The translations under genes and the position numbers were made by a program. The notes under the pieces were generated by a model. It was not told the origin of the DNA. It saw only the letters and a list, made by a program, of their open reading frames with translations, and did no database searches. DNA of 64,000 nt from Streptomyces narbonensis (GTDB lineage: Bacteria; Actinomycetota; Actinomycetes; Streptomycetales; Streptomycetaceae): assembly GCF_014649015.1 (NCBI RefSeq), contig NZ_BMSF01000007.1, positions 248,001 to 312,000 of the forward strand. Reading direction: 5' to 3'. Below, piece after piece: positions 25,878 through 33,705 of this stretch; the first letter of the stretch is position 1; every line of letters starts with the position of its first letter.

Positions 25878-28469
25878 TCACCGCGCCGGGCCCACGATCA
25901 GACCGTCCTCGAACCGGTCCACGCGGACCGTGTCGCCGTCGACGACCTCGCCCGCGAGGATCTCCTTCGCGAGGCGGTCGCCGATCGCCGTCTGGATCAG
26001 GCGGCGCAGCGGCCGCGCGCCGTAGGCCGGGTCGTTGCCCTCCTCGGCGAGCCACTCCAGGGCCTCCGGGGTGACGTCCAGGGTGAGCCGCCGGTCGGCG
26101 AGCCGCTTGGCCAGGCGGTCGATCTGGAGCCGGGCGATCCGGCCCAGCTCGGCGCGGTCGAGCGCCGAGAAGACCACCAGGTCGTCGAGCCGGTTCAGGA
26201 ACTCCGGCTTGAAGCTCGCCCTGACGACGTCCAGGACCTGCTGCTTCTTGACGTCCTGCGAGGTCAGCGGGTCGACGAGGTACTGACTGCCGAGGTTCGA
26301 GGTCAGGATCAGGATGGTGTTGCGGAAGTCCACCGTCCGGCCCTGCCCGTCGGTGAGCCGGCCGTCGTCCAGGACCTGGAGCAGGACGTCGAAGACCTCC
26401 GGGTGCGCCTTCTCCACCTCGTCGAGCAGGACCACGCTGTACGGGCGGCGGCGGACCGCCTCCGTGAGCTGGCCGCCCTCCTCGTAGCCGACGTAGCCGG
26501 GAGGCGCGCCGACCAGGCGGGCGACGGAGTGCTTCTCGCCGTACTCCGACATGTCGATGCGGATCATGGCCCGCTCGTCGTCGAAGAGGAAGTCCGCGAG
26601 TGCCTTCGCCAGCTCCGTCTTGCCGACGCCCGTGGGGCCGAGGAAGAGGAAGGAGCCGGTGGGGCGGTCCGGGTCGGCGATGCCAGCGCGTGTGCGGCGC
26701 ACGGCGTCGGAGACGGCCTGCACGGCCTCGGACTGGCCGATCAGCCGTCGCCCGAGCTCGTCCTCCATGCGGAGCAGCTTCTGCGTCTCGCCCTCCAGGA
26801 GGCGGCCGGCGGGAATGCCGGTCCAGGCGCCCACGACGTCCGCGATGTCGTCGGGGCCGACCTCGTCCTTGACCATGGTGTCCTTGGACGTCTCCTGCTG
26901 GGCCTCGGCCTCGCTCGCCTCCGCCAGCTCCCGCTCCAGGGCCGGGATCTCCCCGTACAGCAGCTTGGAGGCGGCGTCGAAGTCGCCGTCGCGCTGGGCG
27001 CGCTCGGCGCGTCCCCGGGTCTCGTCGAGGCGCTCCTTGAGCTCGCCGACCCGGTTGAGGGACTGCTTCTCCTTCTCCCAGCGGGCGGTGAGGCCGCGGA
27101 GCTCCTCCTCGCGGTCGGCGAGGTCGCGCCGCAGCTTCTCCAGGCGCTGCCGGCTCGCCGGGTCCGTCTCGTTCTTGAGGGCCAGCTCCTCCATGCGGAG
27201 CCGGTCGACGGAGCGCTGGAGCTCGTCGATCTCGACGGGCGAGGAGTCGATCTCCATGCGGAGCCGCGAGGCGGCCTCGTCGACGAGGTCGATGGCCTTG
27301 TCGGGGAGGAAGCGGGAGGTGATGTACCGGTCGGAGAGGGTGGCCGCGGCGACCAGCGCGGAGTCGTTGATCTGCACCTTGTGGTGCGCCTCGTACCGGC
27401 CCTTGAGGCCGCGGAGGATCGCGATCGTGTCCTCGACGGTCGGCTCGGCGACCAGGACCTGCTGGAAGCGGCGCTCCAGGGCGGGGTCCTTCTCGATCCG
27501 CTCGCGGTACTCGTCGAGGGTGGTCGCGCCGACCATCCGCAGCTCGCCTCGGGCCAGCATGGGCTTGAGCATGTTGCCCGCGTCCATGGCGGAGTCGCCG
27601 CCGGCGCCCGCGCCGACGACCGTGTGCAGCTCGTCGATGAAGGTGATGATCTGGCCGTCGCTCGCCTTGATCTCGGAGAGGACGGTCTTCAGCCGCTCCT
27701 CGAACTCGCCGCGGTACTTCGCCCCGGCGACCATCGCGCCGAGGTCGAGCGAGACCAGCCGCTTGTTCTTCAGCGACTCCGGCACGTCGCCCTTGACGAT
27801 CCGCTGGGCGAGCCCCTCGACGACGGCGGTCTTGCCGACGCCGGGCTCACCGATGAGGACCGGGTTGTTCTTGGTGCGGCGGGACAGCACCTGCACCACG
27901 CGCCTGATCTCGTGGTCGCGGCCGATGACCGGGTCCAGCTTGCCCTCGCGCGCGGCGGCCGTGAAGTCCGTGCCGAACTTCTCCAGCGCCTTGTACTGCC
28001 CTTCCGGGTCGGGTGTGGTCACCCGGCGTCCTCCCCTGCTCTTCTCGAAGGCGTCGAGCAGCTTCGCCGCGCTCGCACCCTGCCGGTCGAGGATCTCACC
28101 GGCCTGCCCGCCCTTGGCGGCGAGCCCGATGAGCAGGTGCTCGGTGGAGAGGAAGTCGTCGCCGAGTTCCTTGGCGCGCTTGTCGGCGTCCGCGATGACC
28201 GCGAGGAACTCGCGGTTGGGCTGCGGGGGCGCGACCGTGGACCCCGTGATGCTCGGCTGGGCGGCGATCAGCCGCTCCGCGCCGGAGCGCACGACCGCCT
28301 GGTCGGCCTCGACGGCGGCGAGCAGATCGGTGATGTTCTCGTTGTCCTGACCCGCCAAGAGGGCCAGGAGCAGGTGCGCGGCGGTGAGATCCGGGTTCCC
28401 CTCGGACACGGCGCGGCTCGTGGCCGCGTTGATCGCGTCCCGGCTCCGGTTGGTCAGTTCGACGTCCAC
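25878..28469 (-). CDS. clpB: ATP-dependent disaggregase ClpB
   Basis: Hexameric AAA+ chaperone that resolubilises aggregated proteins together with DnaK/DnaJ/GrpE. It has 863 residues, standard length. The order is N-terminal Clp repeat domain (1-145), AAA-1 with Walker A GEPGVGKT near 200, the long coiled-coil M-domain (about 400-530, rich in Glu/Arg/Leu), AAA-2 with GPTGVGKT near 605, and the C-terminal small domain. All catalytic motifs appear intact. A HAIR-like sequence at 28543-28563 lies 74-94 bp upstream of the start, so HspR repression and heat induction are expected. Confidence 0.98.
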   Translation of the reverse strand: MDVELTNRSRDAINAATSRAVSEGNPDLTAAHLLLALLAGQDNENITDLLAAVEADQAVVRSGAERLIAAQPSITGSTVAPPQPNREFLAVIADADKRAKELGDDFLSTEHLLIGLAAKGGQAGEILDRQGASAAKLLDAFEKSRGGRRVTTPDPEGQYKALEKFGTDFTAAAREGKLDPVIGRDHEIRRVVQVLSRRTKNNPVLIGEPGVGKTAVVEGLAQRIVKGDVPESLKNKRLVSLDLGAMVAGAKYRGEFEERLKTVLSEIKASDGQIITFIDELHTVVGAGAGGDSAMDAGNMLKPMLARGELRMVGATTLDEYRERIEKDPALERRFQQVLVAEPTVEDTIAILRGLKGRYEAHHKVQINDSALVAAATLSDRYITSRFLPDKAIDLVDEAASRLRMEIDSSPVEIDELQRSVDRLRMEELALKNETDPASRQRLEKLRRDLADREEELRGLTARWEKEKQSLNRVGELKERLDETRGRAERAQRDGDFDAASKLLYGEIPALERELAEASEAEAQQETSKDTMVKDEVGPDDIADVVGAWTGIPAGRLLEGETQKLLRMEDELGRRLIGQSEAVQAVSDAVRRTRAGIADPDRPTGSFLFLGPTGVGKTELAKALADFLFDDERAMIRIDMSEYGEKHSVARLVGAPPGYVGYEEGGQLTEAVRRRPYSVVLLDEVEKAHPEVFDVLLQVLDDGRLTDGQGRTVDFRNTILILTSNLGSQYLVDPLTSQDVKKQQVLDVVRASFKPEFLNRLDDLVVFSALDRAELGRIARLQIDRLAKRLADRRLTLDVTPEALEWLAEEGNDPAYGARPLRRLIQTAIGDRLAKEILAGEVVDGDTVRVDRFEDGLIVGPAR

Positions 28470-28542
28470 GTGCGGTGTTCCTCCTTGATGCCTGCGGCTG
28501 CTGAGCCCACTCTTTCTCTATGACCCTTCCAACGTACACAAA

Positions 28543-28563
28543 GTTGAGTCCATTCCGCTCAAT
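28543..28563. promoter_or_regulatory. HAIR-like HspR operator between clpB and PPOX gene
   Basis: GTTGAGT-N7-GCTCAAT resembles the HspR-associated inverted repeat CTTGAGT-N7-ACTCAAG, with the spacing exact. It lies in the divergent clpB/PPOX promoter region. clpB is a known member of the HspR regulon in Streptomyces. Confidence 0.8.
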
Positions 28564-28601
28564 GTTTCGGCGGGACTCCTGCCACGGGTAGTTTCCGGAG
28601 C

Positions 28602-29006
28602 ATGGCCACAGACCCGAGGAACCCTTCCGACTCGTACCTCAGCTTCTGGCGCGAGTACCACATGTGCACCCTGACGACCCCCCGCGCGGACGGCACCCCG
28701 CACGTCGTGGCGGTCGGCGTCACGTACGACCCCGAGGGCGGGTACGCGCGAGTGATCACGAACAAGAACAGCCGGAAGGTCGCCAACGTCCTGGCGGCGG
28801 GCGCGGACGGGGCGCGCGTGGCGGTCTGCCAGGTCGACAAGGGGCGCTGGGCCACCCTGGAGGGCGTCGCCCACATCCGTACGGAGGCGGAGGTCGTCGC
28901 GGACGCCGTCGGCCGCTACGCGGAGCGGTACGGCCGGACGCCGGCCCCGAACCCGGACCGGGTCGTCATCGAGATCGCCCTCACCCGGGCGATGGGCCGC
29001 GCCTGA
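28602..29006 (+). CDS. PPOX-class (split-barrel) flavin/F420-dependent protein
   Basis: A 134-residue single-domain split-barrel protein of the pyridoxamine-phosphate-oxidase-like superfamily. The pattern is that of the F420-dependent actinobacterial PPOX class: YLSFWREYHMCTLTTPRADGTPHVVAVGV, then VITNKNSRKVANV and the DKGRWATLEGVAHI block. Such proteins reduce or oxidise diverse substrates (biliverdin, menaquinone, aflatoxin analogues); this one's substrate is unknown. It is divergent from clpB across 132 bp that hold the HAIR-like site, so it might share heat regulation. It is followed by a strong terminator. Confidence 0.85.
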   Translation: MATDPRNPSDSYLSFWREYHMCTLTTPRADGTPHVVAVGVTYDPEGGYARVITNKNSRKVANVLAAGADGARVAVCQVDKGRWATLEGVAHIRTEAEVVADAVGRYAERYGRTPAPNPDRVVIEIALTRAMGRA

Positions 29007-29071
29007 CGCCCGTCGGGGCAGAGCCGCCTGACGTCCGTCGGGCCGGCCGCCCGACATCCGTACGGGCGCAG

Positions 29072-29116
29072 CACAGCGGCGCCATCGCGTTTCAGGTCCG
29101 CGATGGCGCCGCTGTG
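29072..29116. terminator. Bidirectional terminator after PPOX gene
   Basis: A perfect 18-bp inverted repeat (29072-29089 and 29099-29116) with a 9-nt loop lies between convergent genes. Confidence 0.88.
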
Positions 29117-29158
29117 TGGGGGAAGTGCCGGAGCGATCTACAACGACGGGGGAATCGC

Positions 29159-29476
29159 TCAGGCACTGCGGGGGGTGGCGGTGATGGTCTCGGGTTCGAT
29201 CAGCTGGTGGTCCCGCTGGTCGAGGTTGACGAAGATCATGCCGTACCGGATGGCACAGCGGATGGGCTGCGGTGCGCCGCGGGGACGGCGCAGACAGCGG
29301 TACGCACGGACGTCCTCGTCCTGTTCGCGGGCTACGACGATCGGTTCTCCGAAGAGGGTGACCTTCAGCGCGTCGCCACGGTGGGGGATGGCCGTGGCGA
29401 GGTCGACGAAGTGCCAGCCGGATCGATAGGCCGAAGCCATCTCCCTGCGGAACCGGGGGTCATCGGGAACGTTCAT
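29159..29476 (-). CDS. Small Rieske-like protein lacking the iron-sulfur ligands
   Basis: A 105-residue protein. Its flow resembles the N-terminal Rieske domain of ring-hydroxylating oxygenases: WHFVDLATAIPHRGDALKV, then LFGEPIVVAREQDEDVRAYRC and YGMIFVNLDQ. The usual CxH and CxxH ligand pairs are replaced (CLRRPRG, IRCAIRYG), so a 2Fe-2S cluster of the normal type cannot form. The resemblance is by eye and moderate. The start ATG 29476 is only 8 bp after the stop of the DPGWS-peptide gene. The two are probably an operon and may be functionally linked. Confidence 0.6.
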   Translation of the reverse strand: MNVPDDPRFRREMASAYRSGWHFVDLATAIPHRGDALKVTLFGEPIVVAREQDEDVRAYRCLRRPRGAPQPIRCAIRYGMIFVNLDQRDHQLIEPETITATPRSA

Positions 29477-29484
29477 GCGCCCGT

Positions 29485-29736
29485 CTAACTCCAGCCCGGA
29501 TCCTGCGCGGGGGCCACGCTCCAGCCCGGGTCACCGAGCTGCGCGGGGGCCACGCTCCACCCCGGGTCACCGGCCAGGGCAGAGTTCACGCTCCAGCCCG
29601 GGTCGAGCGGAGCGGCCTGCACCGTCGCCGGTGCCGTGCTCCAGCCGGGGTCCTGGGTCACTCCCACGGCGCCCGCTGCGGCCGCCGCGATGAAGGCGAC
29701 TCCGGCCACCGTGCGTATGAGCTTCTTCATCATCAC
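29485..29736 (-). CDS. Secreted peptide precursor with five DPGWS repeats
   Basis: An 83-residue protein. Residues 1-28 look like a signal peptide: MMMKKLIRT, then a hydrophobic core rich in Ala and Val. The remaining part holds five DPGWS motifs, separated by 5-11 residues with recurring VAPAQ spacers (SVAPAQLG), the last motif at the very C-terminus. The start is GTG 29736 or either of the two following ATGs; gagg lies upstream of the ATG at 29733. I do not know a named family. A processed multi-copy secreted peptide (RiPP-like or signalling) is a reasonable hypothesis. It is divergent from a LuxR-type regulator and followed by the Rieske-like gene. Confidence 0.65.
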   Translation of the reverse strand: MMMKKLIRTVAGVAFIAAAAAGAVGVTQDPGWSTAPATVQAAPLDPGWSVNSALAGDPGWSVAPAQLGDPGWSVAPAQDPGWS

Positions 29737-29866
29737 CGAGCAACCTCACTTGAAGGCAACGTCTCTTTACCAACCCCCGCGAGTAAGACGATGGCTTACT
29801 CTCTGCACCTGCACCACCAAACCCAGGCATCATGTTCCTGAGATGCAGGAGCCTGGGGGTGTACAT

Positions 29867-30847
29867 ATGCAGAAACAATCGGACGAAACGGGTCACCCGC
29901 ATTCGTATGCCGAACTCTGCAAAGCGGGCTCCGAGCTGTACGCGGCCGCCCTGCGGACGGGGCGAATACCCCGGTCAGAGACCATCGAGGCCCCCTGCCT
30001 GCTCGATCTGTCCCTGCTCCACCCCGACCCGGACGACGCCCAGTGGCTCCGCCCTGTTCCCCCTTCGGCCGCCCTCGCCCAGCTCCTCCAGCCGATCGAG
30101 CGGGAGATACTCGACCGGCGCCGGCGCACCGTCGCCCTCTCCGACGCCTTCGAGCCATTCATGGCGATCAGCGCCCACGACTCCCCCACCACACACGCCA
30201 TCACCGTGCTCGAGGGCATCGACCGCATCAATTCGACCCTCGACCGCGTCGTCGCCAACTGCCGCTCCGAGCTGCTCACCGTCCAGCCCGGCGGCGGACG
30301 CCCCGCGCAGGCCCTGACCGAGGCCCTCGACCGCGTCTCGCCGCTCCTCGGCCGCGGCATCAGCATGCGCACGCTCTACCAGCACACGGCCCGCCACACC
30401 GAGCTCACCCTGACGTACCTGGAGCACGTCGGCCCCGAGGTCCAGGTGCGCACGCTCGAGGAGATCATCGACCGGCTGATCATCGTCGACCGCGAGGTCG
30501 CCTTCATCCCGGCCCGCAGCGACCGCCAGGTCGCCCTGGAACTGCGCCATCCGGGGCTCGTCGCCTACCTGGGCGGCGTCTTCGACCAGTTCTGGCAGCT
30601 CGCGGTGCCGATCCGGGACGAGATCCCGTACGACATCAAGACCGACGGCATCGGCGGTGTCCAGCGGTCCATCGCCAAGCTCCTCGTCGAAGGCCACGTC
30701 GACGAGGCCATCGCCCGGCGGCTCGGCATGAACGTCCGCACCTGCCGGGCCCACATCGCCAAGCTCGCCTCCGCCCTCGGCAGCGGCAGCCGGGCCCAGC
30801 TCGGCTATCTCATCGCCCAGTCCGGCATTCTCGAACGGGACAACTGA
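29867..30847 (+). CDS. LuxR-type helix-turn-helix transcriptional regulator
   Basis: A 326-residue regulator. The C-terminal DNA-binding domain is LuxR/NarL-like: GGVQRSIAKLLVEGHVDEAIARRLGMNVRTCRAHIAKL. The N-terminal two thirds are mostly helical, and a middle part contains VGPEVQVRTLEEIIDRLIIVDREVAFIPA, a segment seen in TrmB/phospholipase-D-like sensor regulators. No receiver domain is present, so it probably senses a ligand. ATG 29867 is chosen with ggggg nine bases before it; an ATG at 29843 is an alternative. It is divergent from the DPGWS-peptide operon over 130 bp and may control it. Downstream, a second gene begins 5 bp after its stop. Confidence 0.8.
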   Translation: MQKQSDETGHPHSYAELCKAGSELYAAALRTGRIPRSETIEAPCLLDLSLLHPDPDDAQWLRPVPPSAALAQLLQPIEREILDRRRRTVALSDAFEPFMAISAHDSPTTHAITVLEGIDRINSTLDRVVANCRSELLTVQPGGGRPAQALTEALDRVSPLLGRGISMRTLYQHTARHTELTLTYLEHVGPEVQVRTLEEIIDRLIIVDREVAFIPARSDRQVALELRHPGLVAYLGGVFDQFWQLAVPIRDEIPYDIKTDGIGGVQRSIAKLLVEGHVDEAIARRLGMNVRTCRAHIAKLASALGSGSRAQLGYLIAQSGILERDN

Positions 30848-30852
30848 CCAGC

Positions 30853-31320
30853 GTGTACGTACAGATCGACCTCGACGGACCCGCCGGGACGCTCCGGGTC
30901 TCCGGCCACGGCCTGCCCACCGTCGAGCTCGTACGGGCCCCCGGGACCGACCCCGACGCCCACACCCCCATCGGAACCCGCAAGCCCGCCCTGCTCGCGC
31001 TCGGCGTCGACGGGGAGGCGGCCGTCATCCGGCCCGCACGCGGGCGGCTCCTGCGGCGCTCCTACCGGGTGGACGTCCGGACGGGCGGCGTCCGCTACCG
31101 GCTCGTGCCCTGCGGGTACGCCGAGAGCCGGCTCACCCGCGACGGGCGCCGGATCGGCACCCTCGTCTGCTCGGGCGACGGCACGGTCATCGACGAGTGG
31201 GACGGCGACCCCACGCCCCTCGACCGCGCCGTCGGCACCGCCCTCGCCGCGGCGTTCGGCACGGGCGCCTCGCCGTGGTGGGAGACCGTCGGCGACATCG
31301 TGGGCGAACTGATCCCCTGA
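30853..31320 (+). CDS. Hypothetical protein
   Basis: A 155-residue protein I do not recognise. It begins VYVQIDLDGPAGTLRVSGHG from GTG 30853, five bases after the regulator's stop, so the two are translationally linked. The middle is beta-rich (RLLRRSYRVDVRTGGVRYRLVPCGYAESRLTRDG). The C-terminus has a helix AVGTALAAAFGTGASPWWETVGDIV. There is no signal peptide or membrane helix. The composition suggests a LURP/tubby-like beta-barrel fold, but that is a guess. It is convergent with hspR, with a terminator between. Confidence 0.7.
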   Translation: MYVQIDLDGPAGTLRVSGHGLPTVELVRAPGTDPDAHTPIGTRKPALLALGVDGEAAVIRPARGRLLRRSYRVDVRTGGVRYRLVPCGYAESRLTRDGRRIGTLVCSGDGTVIDEWDGDPTPLDRAVGTALAAAFGTGASPWWETVGDIVGELIP

Positions 31321-31339
31321 GAGACGGCCTGGACAAGGC

Positions 31340-31375
31340 GAGAGGCCCCCTCCACCGAAGTGGAGGGGGCCTCTC
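31340..31375. terminator. Bidirectional terminator at end of dnaK operon
   Basis: A perfect 16-bp inverted repeat (31340-31355 and 31360-31375) with a CGAA tetraloop lies between convergent hspR and the hypothetical gene. Confidence 0.92.
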
Positions 31376-31391
31376 TCGTGTCCTCGAGGAA

Positions 31392-31835
31392 CTATTCGCC
31401 GCGCTTCGGGCGCCAGACCACCAGCGCGCTCGCCTGCTGCACGTCCTGGTAGGGCACCAGGTCGCGCCGGTACGAGGCGTGCACCTGGGCCTCGCGCTGG
31501 CGCATCGCCGCCGCCGCGCCGTCGACCGCGGCCGACAGCTCGGCGATCCGGCTCTGCAGCGCCGCGACCTGGTTCTCCAGCTCGATGATCCGCTTGATGC
31601 CCGCGAGGTTGATGCCCTCGTCCTGCGACAGCGCCTGCACCTGTCGGAGCAGCTCGATGTCACGGGCCGAGTAGCGCCGCCCGCGGCCCGCCGTGCGGTC
31701 CGGGGAGACCAGGCCGAGACGGTCGTACTGCCGCAGGGTCTGCGGGTGCAGACCGGAGAGCTGGGCCGCCACCGAGATGACGTACACCGGCGACTCGTCG
31801 GTCAGTTCGTACGGATTGCGTCGGCGCCCGTCCAC
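31392..31835 (-). CDS. hspR: Heat-shock repressor HspR (MerR family)
   Basis: A 147-residue MerR-type repressor that, with DnaK as co-repressor, silences the dnaK operon, clpB and lon at normal temperature by binding HAIR sites. The N-terminal MerR helix-turn-helix shows YVISVAAQLSGLHPQTLRQYDRLGLVSPDR and the wing GRGRRYSARDIELLRQVQ. A coiled-coil follows (LAGIKRIIELENQVAALQSRI). The C-terminus contains SYRRDLVPY and ALVVWRP. Start GTG 31835 lies 4 bp past the dnaJ stop with gaaggga upstream; the longer frame is inside dnaJ. It is the last gene of the dnaK-grpE-dnaJ-hspR operon, giving autoregulation. Confidence 0.96.
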   Translation of the reverse strand: MDGRRRNPYELTDESPVYVISVAAQLSGLHPQTLRQYDRLGLVSPDRTAGRGRRYSARDIELLRQVQALSQDEGINLAGIKRIIELENQVAALQSRIAELSAAVDGAAAAMRQREAQVHASYRRDLVPYQDVQQASALVVWRPKRGE

Positions 31836-31839
31836 GGGG

Positions 31840-33018
31840 TCACGCTCCCTTCGCGGCCTGGAACAGCTCCGCCCGGGGGTCCTCGGAGGCGGTCGCCTCG
31901 CGGAAGGTCTCCAGGGCCTCACGTGCCTTGTCGTCCAGCTCCTTCGGCACCGCGACCTCGATCGTGACGAGCAGGTCGCCGCGGGTGCCGTCCTTGCGGA
32001 CCGCGCCCTTGCCCCGGGCGCGCATGGTCCGGCCGTTCGGAGTGCCCGCCGGCAGCTTGAGCGTCACCGCGGGACCGCCGAGCGTCGGGACCTTGATCTC
32101 GCCGCCGAGCGCCGCCTCCGTGAAGGTGACCGGCACCGTGACGGTGAGGTTGTCGTCCTTGCGGCCGAAGACCGCGTGGTCGTCGACGTGCACCACGACG
32201 TACAGATCGCCGTGCTGCCCGCCGCGCTCACCAGGAGCGCCCTTGCCGCGGAGCCTGATCCGCTGCCCGTCGGAGACGCCCGCCGGGATGCGGACCTGCA
32301 TGGTGCGGGAGGACTTGGCCCGCCCGCTGCCCTTGCAGACCTCGCAGGGGTTCTCGGCGATGAGGCCGCGGCCCTTGCAGTCCACGCACGGGTCGGTGAG
32401 CGAGAATCCGCCGCCGCTGCCGCGCGAGACCTGGCCGGTGCCGACGCAGGTCGGGCACACCCGGGGCGTGCCGTTCTTGTCGCCGGTGCCCGAGCAGGCC
32501 GTGCACGGCTGCTGGCTGGACATGCGCAGCGGTACGGTCGCGCCCTCGACGGCCTCGATGAAGCTGAGCGTCACCTCGGACTCGATGTCCTGGCCGCGGC
32601 GCGGCTGGGTGCGCGCACCCGTGCCGGCCCCGCGGTTGAACAGGCCGCCGAAGACGTCCCCGATGCCGCCACCGCCGCCGAAGCCGCCGCCGCCCGCCCC
32701 GCCCTGGGCGCCTCCGAAGAGGTCGCCCAGGTCGAAGTTGAACGAACCGCCGCCCGGGCCGCCGGCCCGGAAGCCGCCGTTCCCGAAGAGCGCGCGCGCC
32801 TCGTCGTACTCCTTGCGCTTCTTGGGGTCACCGAGGATGTCGTTGGCCTCGGAGATCTCCTTGAAGCGCTCCTCGGCCTTGGTGTCGCCCTTGTTGGCGT
32901 CCGGATGGTTCTCGCGGGCGAGCTTCCGGTACGCCTTCTTGATCTCGGCCTCGGTGGCGTCCTTGGGGACGCCGAGAACCTTGTAGTAGTCCTTCTCGAC
33001 GAAGTCCTTCGTGCTCAT
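31840..33018 (-). CDS. dnaJ: Co-chaperone DnaJ (type I)
   Basis: Hsp40 that delivers substrates to DnaK and stimulates its ATPase. It has 392 residues. The J-domain (about 8-75) has the essential HPD in ARENHPDANKG. A long Gly/Phe-rich region follows (residues about 90-130, many GGGG runs). Four CxxCxGxG zinc repeats are complete: CTACSGTG, CPTCVGTG, CVDCKGRG and CEVCKGSG. The C-terminal substrate-binding domains follow. It is the third gene of the dnaK operon. The actinobacterial operon copy carries this long G/F region. Confidence 0.98.
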   Translation of the reverse strand: MSTKDFVEKDYYKVLGVPKDATEAEIKKAYRKLARENHPDANKGDTKAEERFKEISEANDILGDPKKRKEYDEARALFGNGGFRAGGPGGGSFNFDLGDLFGGAQGGAGGGGFGGGGGIGDVFGGLFNRGAGTGARTQPRRGQDIESEVTLSFIEAVEGATVPLRMSSQQPCTACSGTGDKNGTPRVCPTCVGTGQVSRGSGGGFSLTDPCVDCKGRGLIAENPCEVCKGSGRAKSSRTMQVRIPAGVSDGQRIRLRGKGAPGERGGQHGDLYVVVHVDDHAVFGRKDDNLTVTVPVTFTEAALGGEIKVPTLGGPAVTLKLPAGTPNGRTMRARGKGAVRKDGTRGDLLVTIEVAVPKELDDKAREALETFREATASEDPRAELFQAAKGA

Positions 33019-33048
33019 CGACGTCCCTCCTTCCGGACGATCGTTGCG

Positions 33049-33705
33049 TCACCCCTCGTCGGGGGCACCGCTCTCCTCGTCGGCCTTCTCTTCCTTGGAG
33101 CCGGGCGTGGCGCCCGGCTGGGGCTCGGCCACCGCGACCCGCGCGGGCCTGATGGTCCGCTCGCCGATCCGGTACCCCGGCTGCAGGATCGCCACGCAGG
33201 TCGTCTCGGTGACGTCCGGCGCGTACGAGTGCATCAGGGCCTCGTGGATCGTCGGGTCGAAGGGCTCGCCCTCCTTGCCGAACTGCTGCAGGCCCATCTT
33301 GGCGACGACGGTCTCCAGCGATTCCGCCACCGACTTGAAGCCGCCCACGAGCTCGCCGTGGTCCCGGGCCCGGCCGACGTCGTCGAGGACGGGCAGGAGG
33401 TCGGACAGGAGCGTCGCGACGGCGATCTCCTTGACCGTGACCCTGTCCCGCTCCACGCGGCGGCGGTAGTTCTGGTATTCGGCCTGGAGCCGCTGGAGGT
33501 CCGCGGTGCGCTCTTCGAGCGCGGAGCGCACCTGGTCCAGCTGGGCGGTGAGGCCCGCGGTACCGGCCGACTTCTGGCTGCTTGCGTCCCCGGCCGGGGC
33601 CGCCGACTCCTTCTCGGAGGAGTCGGCGGCCTCGGCGGCGTCGTCAGGGGTGGCGCCGGAGGGGACGTCGGACTTCTCCTCGAAGCCCGGGGTCTCCTCG
33701 GTCAC
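33049..33705 (-). CDS. grpE: Nucleotide exchange factor GrpE
   Basis: Co-chaperone that releases ADP from DnaK. It has 218 residues: an acidic disordered N-terminus (1-60), a long coiled-coil (LTAQLDQVRSALEERTADLQ ... YRRRVERDR) and the C-terminal beta-wing domain with GVTETTCVAILQPGYRIG-like sequence (TETTCVAILQPGYRIGERTI). The start GTG overlaps the dnaK stop by 4 bp (GTGA), so translation is coupled. The C-terminus after the wing is extended and charged, as in other streptomycetes. Confidence 0.97.
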   Translation of the reverse strand: MTEETPGFEEKSDVPSGATPDDAAEAADSSEKESAAPAGDASSQKSAGTAGLTAQLDQVRSALEERTADLQRLQAEYQNYRRRVERDRVTVKEIAVATLLSDLLPVLDDVGRARDHGELVGGFKSVAESLETVVAKMGLQQFGKEGEPFDPTIHEALMHSYAPDVTETTCVAILQPGYRIGERTIRPARVAVAEPQPGATPGSKEEKADEESGAPDEG

